From an uncultured Eubacteriales bacterium (GTDB lineage: Bacteria; Bacillota; Clostridia; Oscillospirales; Oscillospiraceae): 42,439 nucleotides of DNA. Below, one piece after another: positions 1-7,421 of the stretch. The notes under the pieces were generated by a model. The model saw nothing but the letters and a program-made list of their open reading frames with translations, made no database searches and was not told the origin of the DNA. Location: positions 1 through 42,439 of the forward strand of contig URCY01000010.1 of NCBI GenBank assembly GCA_900546415.1, in the 5' to 3' direction. Within the stretch, counting starts at the first letter, position 1. Every line of letters starts with the position of its first letter. The translations under genes were made by a program, and so were the position numbers.

Positions 1-70
1 TCGCTATCGCTCCTCGCAATGACAAATCTGGTAGGTTTTGCGGAAAAACGGAACAGTTTTTGGAACGAAA
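1..70 (-). repeat. Dispersed palindromic repeat, copy A (cut by window edge)
   Basis: The first 23 bases are the 3' part of the dispersed repeat whose core reads TCATTGCGAGG...CGGCAATCT on the opposite strand. Bases 1-70 match 418-489 almost exactly (core end, then ATCTGGTAGGTTTTGCGG and an AACGGAAC tail), so the unit is longer than the palindromic core. The left part lies outside the window. Confidence 0.8.
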
Positions 71-194
71 CGATCGAAAACGGAACAATTTCCGGAACGA
101 AGCGTTTGAAAGACGATGAGGAGCGATGCTGCGAAAAAAATAACCGCAAAAATAATAAACGTCCGTTTTACAAATAAAACCGTCCCAATTTTGT

Positions 195-230
195 GTCATT
201 GCGAGGCCGCTGTGCGGCCGTGGCAATCTT
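195..230 (+). repeat. Dispersed palindromic repeat, copy B
   Basis: Forward copy: GTCATTGCGAGG, then a variable apical stem GGCCGCTGTGCGGCC, then TGGCAATCTT. The outer ATTGC/GCAAT arms are constant between copies, while the apical stem differs in sequence but stays self-complementary. It is followed by the GGGCATCCCGT-type flank also seen beside copies C and E. Confidence 0.8.
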
Positions 231-405
231 AAAGTTGAAGGCAGGGCATCCCGTGGCGAAGCACGGGAGCGGGAAACAAGACGGCAGCCCTATCACAAAA
301 AACATGAGATTCGCTGCTTCGTTTCGCTTCCTCTTTCTTTATTTCAGGGTTCTGTTTCGTTCCGTCCAACCATATTTCGTTACGGGATGCCGTTTCGTTC
401 CGTTT

Positions 406-440
406 AAGATTGCCGCGTCGCTATCGCTCCTCGCAATGAC
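406..440 (-). repeat. Dispersed palindromic repeat, copy C
   Basis: Reverse copy: AAGATTGCCGCGTCG, a short apical stem, then CTCCTCGCAATGAC. It is preceded by ACGGGATGCCG and followed by the same roughly 50-bp tail as copy A. It lies 70 bp beyond the stop of the leftward gene at 510. Confidence 0.8.
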
Positions 441-509
441 AAATCTGGTAGGTTTTGCGGAAAAACGGAACAATTTCCGGAACGAAAAGGTTTCAATAAC
501 GGCCGAACT

Positions 510-1088
510 TCACTGCGCAGCCTCGGCCTCCGCCGTTCCGGCGGGCGCATCCACTTCTGGTCTTTCCTCCGCCGTGTTATCTGTCTCGTCATTCGTCGAG
601 GCGGAGGTCTCCGCCTCGGGCGGGGCTTCGCGCAGGCGCGGACGGCCGTCGGCATCGAAAATTAGCTCGTAATATTGCTTCCCGTCCAGCACGACCGGCT
701 CAAAGGAGGCCGTCCAGGCAGGGAAGCACGCCGCCGTCTCCTCCGGCATCGCCATTCGGCAGCCGTCCTCTGCCGCGCGCGTCAGCGCCATGGAGACGGG
801 CACGCCGTCCAGCTCGCCGCGCCACGGCTGCCATACCCCGCGCGGCTCATCGGTCACGACGCCGCACACCGGCGCGGACGGCAGGTGCTTGCGCGCGAGC
901 TGCGCCGTGAGCCGCCCCGCGCGGTCGGGGATGCCCAGATAGACGCTCGTCAGCCCCGCGACCGCATAGACCCGGACGGGCGTCTCCGTCTTATTGTCTA
1001 GTTGAATTGTAAAATGATAAAACAATGCACTTTCCTTGACCTCGGCTGCGCCCGCGCCGCCGTTCCGGTCGAATAGCTTGATCTGCAT
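510..1088 (-). CDS. Uncharacterised protein downstream of the Crp/Fnr regulator
   Basis: A 192-residue soluble protein I do not recognise. The open frame extends to a GTG at 1106, but a strong GGGAGGG ribosome binding site at 1096-1102 lies inside that extension and sits 7 bases before the ATG at 1088, so the protein starts MQIKLFDRNG. Residues 1-150 are mixed alpha/beta with no membrane segment or signal peptide. The C-terminal 40 or so residues are acidic and low complexity (Glu, Ala, Thr), probably disordered. The gene begins 21 bp after the stop of the Crp/Fnr gene on the same strand, so the two are probably co-transcribed. That context suggests, but does not show, a link to the same stress response. 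Confidence 0.7.
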   Translation of the reverse strand: MQIKLFDRNGGAGAAEVKESALFYHFTIQLDNKTETPVRVYAVAGLTSVYLGIPDRAGRLTAQLARKHLPSAPVCGVVTDEPRGVWQPWRGELDGVPVSMALTRAAEDGCRMAMPEETAACFPAWTASFEPVVLDGKQYYELIFDADGRPRLREAPPEAETSASTNDETDNTAEERPEVDAPAGTAEAEAAQ

Positions 1089-1109
1089 AAAAAATCCCTC
1101 CCGCACAGC

Positions 1110-1802
1110 TTATGCGGAAGGGTCGCGCAAAAGTCGCGATCTTTGGCTCAGGCGGATGTGACTGCGGCGAAATTCGAGCACGCCCTCGTCGCGGAGCTTG
1201 CCCAGCTCGGCGGAAAGGCCGCTGCGCTCGACCGCGAGATAGTCGGCCAGCTGCTGCCGCGAGAACGGCAGGTCGAATTCATAGCTGCCGCTGCGCTGCG
1301 CCTGCGCCGAGAGGTAGGACAGCAGCTTTTCGCGCGTCGTGCGCTGCGCCATGTGCGTGAGCTTCTCGTTCATTTGCAGGTTTTTCGCGGCCAGCTCGCC
1401 GAGCAGGTTGCGGATGATCCGGCTATGGTGCGCGCACGCCGACGGGCACACGTTCAAAACGCGCCTGACGTTCAGATTCGTCACCGTGACGGCCGTCTCG
1501 GCCACCACGCTCACGTTCAGCACGGCGCCCGGCGCGCAGGCGTAGGCGGCGGCGTAGGTCTGCCCCGGCCCGGCCTTGGAGAGGATATTCCGGTTGCCCC
1601 AGATGTCCTCCTGAAGCACCAGCACGCTCCCCGCCAGCACAAGGCCGATCGACTCGGCCGCGTCCCCGGCGCGCAGCAAAAACGCGTCCTTCGGGAAGCG
1701 CTCCGCCCGCGCGTCGAGGCAGGCGAGCATCGCCGCCAGCTCTTCCTCGGAAATTCCCGCGAAAAGGGTCGCAGAACGGAGCACGGAAAAATATTCTTTC
1801 AT
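1110..1802 (-). CDS. Crp/Fnr-family transcriptional regulator
   Basis: A 230-residue regulator: an N-terminal cyclic-nucleotide-binding-like beta barrel (about 10-125), a dimerisation helix (about 125-155) and a C-terminal winged helix (about 160-222) with the recognition stretch FSRQQLADYLAVERSGLSAE, typical of Crp/Fnr proteins. The four-cysteine N-terminal cluster of classical FNR is absent, although several Cys occur (near 28, 89 and 119-123), so a haem or Fe-S sensor is possible but not shown. The gene is divergent from the ferredoxin-hcp operon, and a GTTGAA-AA-TTCAAC dyad lies between them. In other anaerobes Crp/Fnr-family HcpR proteins control hcp; a similar role here is inference. 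It is followed closely by the unknown gene at 510-1088. Confidence 0.88.
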   Translation of the reverse strand: MKEYFSVLRSATLFAGISEEELAAMLACLDARAERFPKDAFLLRAGDAAESIGLVLAGSVLVLQEDIWGNRNILSKAGPGQTYAAAYACAPGAVLNVSVVAETAVTVTNLNVRRVLNVCPSACAHHSRIIRNLLGELAAKNLQMNEKLTHMAQRTTREKLLSYLSAQAQRSGSYEFDLPFSRQQLADYLAVERSGLSAELGKLRDEGVLEFRRSHIRLSQRSRLLRDPSA

Positions 1803-1817
1803 AAAAACTCCTCTTTT

Positions 1818-1831
1818 GTTGAAAATTCAAC
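1818..1831. promoter_or_regulatory. Putative Crp/Fnr operator
   Basis: Perfect dyad GTTGAA-AA-TTCAAC between the divergent regulator and the ferredoxin-hcp operon. It contains the TTGA...TCAA half-sites of Crp/Fnr-type sites, with a shorter centre than the canonical FNR box. Its centre is about 41.5 bp upstream of the start site predicted from the -10 element at 1854-1859, the classic class II activator position. Confidence 0.6.
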
Positions 1832-1859
1832 CGACTTGCCGCGTTCATTTTACTATAAT
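1831..1859 (+). promoter_or_regulatory. Promoter of the ferredoxin-hcp operon
   Basis: A consensus -10 TATAAT lies at 1854-1859. The -35 window 17 bp upstream reads CCGACT, a poor match, as expected of an activator-dependent promoter. The leader to the ATG at 1888 is about 22 nt and contains the ribosome binding site AAGGAGG. Confidence 0.65.
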
Positions 1860-1887
1860 AGAGCCAGAAACGCAAGGAGGCATTGCT

Positions 1888-2601
1888 ATGAAACGAAGAA
1901 TCATTGAAATCGACCGGGAAAAATGCAACGGCTGCGGCGCCTGCGCCGACGCGTGCCACGAGGGCGCGATCGCGATGGTGGACGGCAAGGCCGCGCTCAT
2001 GCGCGACGACTACTGCGACGGGCTGGGCGACTGCCTGCCCGCGTGCCCGACGGGTGCGATCTCCTTTGTAGAGCGCGAAGCTGCGGCCTATGACGAGCAG
2101 GCCGTCCTTGCCCACAAGCAGGAGAAAATGCGCGCCGAGGGGAAGTCGCTGCCCTGTGGCTGCCCCGGCAGCCGTTCGCGCAGGATCGAGCACACGGACG
2201 GCGGGGAAGCGCCGCTCTGCGAGGCCGTGAGCCGTCTTGCGCAGTGGCCGGTGCAGATCAAGCTCGCGCCGGTCAACGCGCCCTATTTCTCCGGGGCGAA
2301 GCTGCTCATCGCCGCCGACTGCACGGCCTATGCCTACGCCGCCTTCCACGAGCGCTTCATCAAGGGACACATCACCCTGATCGGCTGCCCGAAGCTCGAC
2401 GCCGTGGATTATTCCGAGAAGCTCACCGAGATCCTGCTCCGCAACGACATCAAAAGCGTCACCGTCGTGCGCATGGAAGTGCCCTGCTGCGGCGGTCTGG
2501 AGCACGCGGCGAAAACCGCTCTGCAAAAAAGCGGGAAATTCCTGCCGTGGCAGGTCGTGACGCTCTCGACGGACGGGTGCATTCTGGACGAATCCCTTTG
2601 A
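1888..2601 (+). CDS. 4Fe-4S ferredoxin-domain protein, partner of Hcp
   Basis: A 237-residue protein with two N-terminal [4Fe-4S] motifs: CNGCGACADAC (about 13-23) and CDGLGDCLPAC (about 47-57), each followed by a proline or small residues as in bacterial 2x[4Fe-4S] ferredoxins. The remaining 170 residues hold further cysteines (PCGCPG near 90, GCPK near 165, PCCGG near 200), so more metal or redox chemistry is likely. The start at 1888 is set by the ribosome binding site CAAGGAGG; the longer frame to 1816 would overlap the promoter. It ends 17 bp before hcp, and this arrangement is common in anaerobes, where such a protein probably passes electrons to Hcp. The electron-donor role is inferred from context. 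Confidence 0.85.
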   Translation: MKRRIIEIDREKCNGCGACADACHEGAIAMVDGKAALMRDDYCDGLGDCLPACPTGAISFVEREAAAYDEQAVLAHKQEKMRAEGKSLPCGCPGSRSRRIEHTDGGEAPLCEAVSRLAQWPVQIKLAPVNAPYFSGAKLLIAADCTAYAYAAFHERFIKGHITLIGCPKLDAVDYSEKLTEILLRNDIKSVTVVRMEVPCCGGLEHAAKTALQKSGKFLPWQVVTLSTDGCILDESL

Positions 2602-2618
2602 AGCAGGAGGACACACAC

Positions 2619-4217
2619 ATGGAGCAAAAAATGTTTTGTTTTCAATGCGAACAGACGGCCGGCTGCTCCGGCTGCACCGGGAACGCGGGCGTCTGCGGCA
2701 AAAGCGCCGACGCGGCGCGGCTTCAGGACGAGCTGACGGGCGCGCTGATCGGTCTGGCACGAGCGACGGACAACGCTCCGGCCGTGAACGACGGCACTTG
2801 GCGGCTGATGATCGAGGGGCTGTTCGCGACCGTCACCAACGTGAGCTTCGACGCCGCCGCCATCCGCGCGCTGCTCGACCGAGTGCACGCGGAAAAAGCG
2901 CGGCTCGTGCCGAACTGCGCCCTGTGCGCCGCCCCGTGCGGGCGAACCGGCGACTATGACATGGCGCAGCTCTGGGGCGCGCAGGAGGACATCCGCAGCC
3001 TCAAGTCGCTGATCCTCTTCGGCGTGCGCGGGATGGCGGCCTACGCCCACCACGCCATGGTGCTCGGCGAGACCGACGCGGCCGTGAACGACTTTTTCGC
3101 CAAGGCGCTCTTCGCCGTCGGCGAGGACTGGGGCATGGACGAGCTTCTGCCGGTCGTGATGGAGGTCGGCGAGCAGAATCTGCGCTGCATGGCGATGCTC
3201 GACCGCGCCAACACGTCGCATTACGGTGATCCTGTGCCGGTTTCCGTTCCGCTGACCGTGGAAAAAGGGCCGTTCATCGTGATCTCCGGCCATGATCTGC
3301 GCGATCTGGAGCTTCTGCTCGAGCAGACTGCGTGCAAGGGCGTCAACGTCTATACCCACGGCGAGATGCTGCCCGCCCACGGCTATCCCGCGCTGAAAAA
3401 ATACCCGCACCTCAAGGGCAATTTCGGCACGGCGTGGCAGAACCAGCAGCGCGAATTCGCCGACCTGCCCGCGCCGGTGCTGTTCACGACGAACTGCCTG
3501 ATGCCGCCGAAGACGAGCTACGCCGACCGCGTGTTCACCACGTCTGCGGTGTCCTATCCGGGGATCGCCCACATCGGCCCGGACAAGGACTTCACCCCGG
3601 TCATCGAAAAGGCGCTCGCGCTGGGCGGCTATCCCGCCGACCGCGTCTTCACCGGCATCAACGGCGGCCGCACGGTCACGACCGGCTTCGCGCGCGGCGC
3701 GGTGCTCGGCGCGGCGGAGCAGGTGATCGGGGCCGTGAAATCCGGCGCGATCCGGCACTTTTTCTTGGTCGCGGGCTGCGACGGCGCGCGTCCCGGCCGC
3801 AATTATTACACCGAATTCGTGAAGCAGACCCCGCCCGACACCGTCGTGCTGACCCTCGCCTGCGGGAAATACCGCTTCAACGACCTCGACCTCGGCACGG
3901 TCGCCAGTCTGCCGCGCCTGATGGACATCGGGCAGTGCAACGACGCCTACAGCGCCATTCAAATCGCCCTCGCGCTGGCTGACGCGTTCGGCTGCGGCGT
4001 GAACGAGCTGCCGCTGTCCATGGTGCTCTCGTGGTACGAGCAGAAGGCCGTATGCATCCTGCTGACCCTGCTGCACCTCGGCATCAAGAACATTCGCCTC
4101 GGGCCGACGCTGCCGGCGTTCCTCTCGCCGAATGTGCTGCAATATCTCGTCGAGCACTTCGGCATCGCGCCCATCACCACACCGGAGGCCGATCTGAACC
4201 GGCTGCTCAACGGCTGA
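2619..4217 (+). CDS. hcp: Hybrid cluster protein (Hcp, hydroxylamine/NO reductase)
   Basis: A 532-residue protein of normal Hcp length. The N-terminus MFCFQCEQTAGCSGCTGNAG carries the proximal-cluster cysteines spaced CX2C-X8-C-X6-C (Cys7, 10, 19, 26) with one extra Cys16. Later conserved blocks for the 4Fe-2S-2O hybrid cluster include GHDL, THGEMLPAHGYP, FTTNCLMPP, GINGGRTVTTGFARG, VAGCDGARPGRNYYTEF and LACGKYRFN. Hcp reduces hydroxylamine in vitro and acts as a high-affinity NO reductase in vivo, protecting anaerobes from nitrosative stress. The start at 2619 follows GCAGGAGG. It is co-transcribed with the ferredoxin gene upstream and followed by a strong terminator. Confidence 0.96.
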   Translation: MEQKMFCFQCEQTAGCSGCTGNAGVCGKSADAARLQDELTGALIGLARATDNAPAVNDGTWRLMIEGLFATVTNVSFDAAAIRALLDRVHAEKARLVPNCALCAAPCGRTGDYDMAQLWGAQEDIRSLKSLILFGVRGMAAYAHHAMVLGETDAAVNDFFAKALFAVGEDWGMDELLPVVMEVGEQNLRCMAMLDRANTSHYGDPVPVSVPLTVEKGPFIVISGHDLRDLELLLEQTACKGVNVYTHGEMLPAHGYPALKKYPHLKGNFGTAWQNQQREFADLPAPVLFTTNCLMPPKTSYADRVFTTSAVSYPGIAHIGPDKDFTPVIEKALALGGYPADRVFTGINGGRTVTTGFARGAVLGAAEQVIGAVKSGAIRHFFLVAGCDGARPGRNYYTEFVKQTPPDTVVLTLACGKYRFNDLDLGTVASLPRLMDIGQCNDAYSAIQIALALADAFGCGVNELPLSMVLSWYEQKAVCILLTLLHLGIKNIRLGPTLPAFLSPNVLQYLVEHFGIAPITTPEADLNRLLNG

Positions 4218-4280
4218 CCGCGCCCGAGGCAGAGAAAACCACCGGACTCCGTCATGGAGTTTCCCCCGCAGCCGTTATAA

Positions 4281-4312
4281 AAATCCCGACACCGCGCGGT
4301 GTCGGGATTTTT
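4281..4312 (+). terminator. Rho-independent terminator of the ferredoxin-hcp operon
   Basis: Perfect 14-bp stem: AAATCCCGACACCG, loop CG, CGGTGTCGGGATTT, then further T residues. It lies about 65 bp after the hcp stop. It marks the left edge of the AT-richer island that follows. Confidence 0.92.
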
Positions 4313-4326
4313 GCTTGCCTCATCCG

Positions 4327-4353
4327 TCTCCGGCGGGCATTCTTGGGATCCTC
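4327..4353 (-). repeat. Possible remnant of the rlmD-tail sequence
   Basis: TCTCCGGCGGGCATT...GGATCCTC resembles 7858-7890 (TCTCCGGTGGGCATT...GGAATCCTC), where on the minus strand it encodes the SEDSRQPQCPPEKE segment of the rlmD C-terminal extension. The copy here lacks a few bases and is not in an open gene. If real, related sequence flanks both ends of the 4.3-8.1 kb island in the same orientation. Confidence 0.4.
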
Positions 4354-4406
4354 TGAATCAATCGACTGCGGCGCTCAGCGGGTCTTTTGCCCCAACTTGT
4401 CGGTTG
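4349..4406 (+). repeat. 57-bp repeat, copy 1 (island left edge)
   Basis: CCTCTGAATCAATCG...GCGGCGCTCAGCGGGTCTTTTGCCCCAACTTGTCGGTT. A second copy with only a few substitutions is at 36191-36247 in the same orientation. Copy 1 runs directly into the truncated sigma-like reading frame. I see no transposase beside either copy. It could be the end of an insertion element or a small dispersed repeat. Confidence 0.75.
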
Positions 4407-5041
4407 ATGATACTTGGAACTATGCCGACATTCTCTGGAACGGCATACAGGCTGAGAAGGTGCAGCGGGCATTTGAGAAACTGAATTACCGAGAGCAGAC
4501 CTTGCTTGAAAAGCGTCTTGCAATCTGTATGGCCTGTGGGCGAGTCGGCTCGTGGAAGCACCGCCCCACCTTTGAAGAACTGGCAGTTATGTTTGAGGGC
4601 AGCACAGCCAGCGGTGCAGAACGGGCTTACCGAAAAGCGGTGGACAAGCTGACAGAACTTCTGGTTGCCGAGGGTGCTATCCATGCCATCCAACTGAAAC
4701 AGAAATCCAAGACTCGTCACAAAAAGAAAATCTCCGCCGCAATCTACGAATATCAGGTAGACTGCGACGGAGAATGGGGCGAAATATCATTGGATTTCGA
4801 GAACGGTACAGCAGAGATCATCCAACTTGCTGATTGGGATACCATGAAAACAAATCGCTTTGCGAACAAGGTGATAGCGTATCTTCTGAACTGTGAAAAC
4901 GAGAAACTGCCAACGAAAACAATGCTGGCATTTGAACCATCAAAAGAAAAAACCGCTACAACATTCATCCCCCCCTTTGGAATGAGAATTGCAGCGGTTT
5001 ATCTGCTTGAAACTAATTATTCGATATTTGTGATTTTCTAA
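4403..5041 (+). pseudogene. 5'-truncated sigma-70-like/HTH protein
   Basis: From about 4403 an open frame encodes 212 residues with no start codon or ribosome binding site at its head; the frame runs back through the 57-bp repeat. The segment LNYREQTLLEKRLA...TFEELAVMFEGSTASGAERAYRKAVDKL (4477-4650) resembles sigma-70 region 4: a RE.LL..RL motif, then a helix-turn-helix ending in a Y.KA..KL helix. The rest (KTRHKKKISAAIYEYQVDCD and on) is a domain I cannot name. The end of the frame also looks altered, because it runs through an inverted repeat and stops inside the neighbouring convergent gene's 3' end. Base composition is AT-richer than hcp. I infer loss of the 5' half by recombination at the repeat; expression from an upstream non-ATG start cannot be ruled out. 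Confidence 0.6.
4950..5000. terminator. Possible weak bidirectional terminator
   Basis: AAACCGCT (4950-4957) and AGCGGTTT (4993-5000) form an 8-bp inverted repeat with three further pairs inside and a long loop of about 28 nt. It lies just beyond the stop of the leftward M56 gene and inside the end of the convergent sigma-like frame. The long loop makes it a weak candidate. Confidence 0.35.
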
Positions 5042-7038
5042 TCATCGTTTGCCAGATGGGTAAAGCCTTTGTTTTTCTCAATAACCTTGATACCATAAAC
5101 ATCTGCAATTTGTGCAGGATAGGTTTCAAGGATTTCACCAGCGTATTCAATTTCGATCACATCTCCGATTTCAGGTTCCGGTGATGGATGCACATTTCTG
5201 ATCGGCACTTCAATTCGGTCTGCACTACTCAATTCCCGGCTACCTTCAACAGGCTTCACAAGATAATTGCCATCATGAATTTCCAGAATTTCAGCTTGGA
5301 ACACCTGATGCGCTTCGTTGGAAAAACCTTCAATCTGAATGCAATGATTCTTGAAAACCAGTCGGCCGGTTTCTACCAGTTCATCAGTATGATATTTTGT
5401 TTTATCTACATACAAGCGGCCATCTTGATGATCCTGTCTGAGAGTGAAATCAAAATACCCTCTGTCAGACAGCTCATAGCTTACTCCGTTTGCATAGTCA
5501 TAGATAATGACACGGTTGTCAATCATGCCTGAGCCCCAACTGATTGAAGAACACAACTCAGGCAAACCGTCGCCAGTGAGGTCGCAGAAATAGGCGTTCC
5601 AGATTGGCATCCCCGTATAAAGTGAAGTGCTTTTACTACCCTTAACAGCCAGCATCTCTCCGTAAGTCCAACGGAAGGTCACATCTGGAAACTCGGTGAG
5701 GCTGATTTCAAGACTACCGTCCCATTTCATTTCATCAGGGGTTTCAAGGTAATCAAACCACTCTATTACGGAATTTATCTCGTCCACAATACGCACTTCT
5801 ACATTTTCTACTTCAACATAAACAATAATGTCCTCATTGGTGGGGTTCTGCATATTCACACCAATCTTAAACCATGTATCTTTTTCTGCATCAAATTCCA
5901 CAGACATACCATGCGTAAGATAAGTGGCTGTGTATCCGGTTTCTGCTGTTTTATTAACGGGGAACAAAAGAACTTCTGTATCACCCAATCCATCACCAGA
6001 CCATATTTTGATTGAATTTCTGACTGTGCTGACTTCCTCCTCCGTATATACAAATTCCTCTTGACTTCCTGCGGGAACAACAATTCGCAATGTATAGCGG
6101 TCTTGTTTAGGATTCGTCAGGAAGCAGACCGCAACGCCCACGCAAATAATGACTGCAATAATAATAACCCAGAACGCGGGCTTCTTATAATTCATCACAG
6201 ACTTCACACGCTCCTTTACGCCGACCTCACCAAACGCGAGAGGGCAAGCGGCAATCATACGGCGGTTTACGCTGCAGGCCACAAGTGCTTGCGTATAATC
6301 GGCTCTCTGCTCATTGCCAAGTTCCTTGATGACTTTTTCATCGCAGGCAAGCTCAATGTCACGGCACAGTAGAACATAAGCCAACCACATGAGAGGATTG
6401 AACCAATGGATTGTCAGTAAGAGGAAACCAAGGGGTTTCCACCAATGGTCTTTACGATGAATGTGTGCTTGCTCATGGGCAACAACGTGTTCCAGATCCT
6501 GACCGTTCATGTTGAACGGGAGATAGATTCTTGGCTTTATGATGCCAAGCACAAACGGAGATTTTACATTCTCGCTCTGGAAAATGTTGTCCTTGTAGCG
6601 AACGGCAGTATCAACTTTGCGATGCAGACGCCAATAGCTGATAGCTGTATATAAGGCAAGTGCAATCATGCCGAAAATCCAGATGTATTCAAAGATACCG
6701 ATGGTGATTTGCAAAGGATTTACACTGGCACCAGCCATCGGAGTATTGGACTGGCTGATGATAGGATTAACAGCATTGTTTATTGCATTTATTCCACTAT
6801 TGATGGTAGGGGTGGTATTCATTCCAATGTTCGGCGGAATGGTTTCGGCACTTGGAATTAGACTCAATGCGCTCTCGATGGAAAATGGGAAAGCCAGCCG
6901 CACTGCTACGATGCCCCAGAGCAGGACATTGACCCACTTGGGGGCTTTCTTCAAAACAAACCGGAGCAACAGCACTGCCAGGACGAGCCAGCTTGCCGAT
7001 ATGCTCATGTTGATGATTTTCAAAAAGAGTTCGTTCAT
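5038..7038 (-). CDS. BlaR1-like M56 membrane metalloprotease with a modular extracytoplasmic C-terminus
   Basis: A 666-residue membrane protein. Residues 1-310 form the M56 (BlaR1/MecR1) module: membrane segments near 12-30, 37-55, 113-135 and 205-225, the zinc site HEQAH at 188-192, the downstream ligand region DIELACDE at 227-234, and a last membrane helix at about 288-307. BlaR1 sensors end in a penicillin-binding domain, but I see no SxxK/KTG set here. Instead there is a region with DLTGDGLPELCSS (calcium-loop or FG-GAP-like), and the last 85 residues (GDVIEIEYAGEILETYPAQI) resemble DUF3221-type beta domains. The signal sensed is therefore probably not a beta-lactam. It overlaps the repressor gene by 4 bp (start at 7038, repressor stop at 7035), so the two are translationally coupled. 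Composition is lower in GC than the flanking chromosome. Confidence 0.88.
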   Translation of the reverse strand: MNELFLKIINMSISASWLVLAVLLLRFVLKKAPKWVNVLLWGIVAVRLAFPFSIESALSLIPSAETIPPNIGMNTTPTINSGINAINNAVNPIISQSNTPMAGASVNPLQITIGIFEYIWIFGMIALALYTAISYWRLHRKVDTAVRYKDNIFQSENVKSPFVLGIIKPRIYLPFNMNGQDLEHVVAHEQAHIHRKDHWWKPLGFLLLTIHWFNPLMWLAYVLLCRDIELACDEKVIKELGNEQRADYTQALVACSVNRRMIAACPLAFGEVGVKERVKSVMNYKKPAFWVIIIAVIICVGVAVCFLTNPKQDRYTLRIVVPAGSQEEFVYTEEEVSTVRNSIKIWSGDGLGDTEVLLFPVNKTAETGYTATYLTHGMSVEFDAEKDTWFKIGVNMQNPTNEDIIVYVEVENVEVRIVDEINSVIEWFDYLETPDEMKWDGSLEISLTEFPDVTFRWTYGEMLAVKGSKSTSLYTGMPIWNAYFCDLTGDGLPELCSSISWGSGMIDNRVIIYDYANGVSYELSDRGYFDFTLRQDHQDGRLYVDKTKYHTDELVETGRLVFKNHCIQIEGFSNEAHQVFQAEILEIHDGNYLVKPVEGSRELSSADRIEVPIRNVHPSPEPEIGDVIEIEYAGEILETYPAQIADVYGIKVIEKNKGFTHLANDD

Positions 7039-7412
7039 TGTGAACCTCCTTTCCTGATGCGGTCGATCATGCGCTGCATCTCATCAAGCTCATCTTCGGA
7101 CATAGCCTGATGCTTTGTAAAAGCAGCGATAAAGGCAGGCAGAGAACCCTCGAATTTCTTCTCAACCAGTTCGTCGATCTCACACGCCTGAGCTTCATCT
7201 TTGGAAACGAGAGAAGTAATAGTGCCATTGTCGTTTTTCAGCACACCACGATCTCCAAGACGCTTGATAACGGTATAAGTTGTAGTCCTTTTCCATCCGA
7301 GTTGATTCTGGCACAGCTTTACAAGCTCGACGGCAGTAACCGGCTCATGCTCCCACATAATCAAGCAAAACCTATACTCACTTTCGTGAATCTTCGGAAA
7401 ATCCATATTCAT
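7035..7412 (-). CDS. BlaI/MecI-family repressor
   Basis: A 125-residue winged-helix repressor: HTH at about 22-60 (VTAVELVKLCQNQLGWKRTT...IKRLGDRGVL), a beta wing (NDNGTITSLVS) and a C-terminal dimerisation/cleavage region with DELVEKKFEGSLPAFIAAF. The frame extends to 7442, but that start lies upstream of an operator; the ATG at 7412 follows GGAGGG and gives MNMDFPKIHESEY, the usual start of this family. It is paired with the M56 protease, which in the BlaR1-BlaI paradigm relieves repression. Two GTCTA-N6-TAGAC operators upstream suggest autoregulation. Confidence 0.9.
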   Translation of the reverse strand: MNMDFPKIHESEYRFCLIMWEHEPVTAVELVKLCQNQLGWKRTTTYTVIKRLGDRGVLKNDNGTITSLVSKDEAQACEIDELVEKKFEGSLPAFIAAFTKHQAMSEDELDEMQRMIDRIRKGGSQ

Positions 7413-7421
7413 GCCCTCCAT

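Larger units (their letters stand above)
71..509. other. Gene-free stretch with repeats
   Basis: I see no convincing gene here. A 159-codon open frame crosses the region but consists largely of repeat sequence, has no ribosome binding site and runs antisense into the real gene that ends at 510. The stretch holds repeat copies B (195-230) and C (406-440) and several short GGAAC/GTTCC motifs. On the minus strand a small CGGAA-ATTG-TTCCG hairpin followed by TTTTT near 463-482 could end transcription of the gene at 510-1088. Confidence 0.6.

Noticed and set aside
2409..4157. 582-codon open frame on the minus strand
   Set aside because: Antisense to hcp.
4031..4402. Upstream part of the frame leading into the sigma-like gene
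   Set aside because: This part is an out-of-frame reading of the hcp 3' end, the terminator and the repeat, so it cannot be the true N-terminus.
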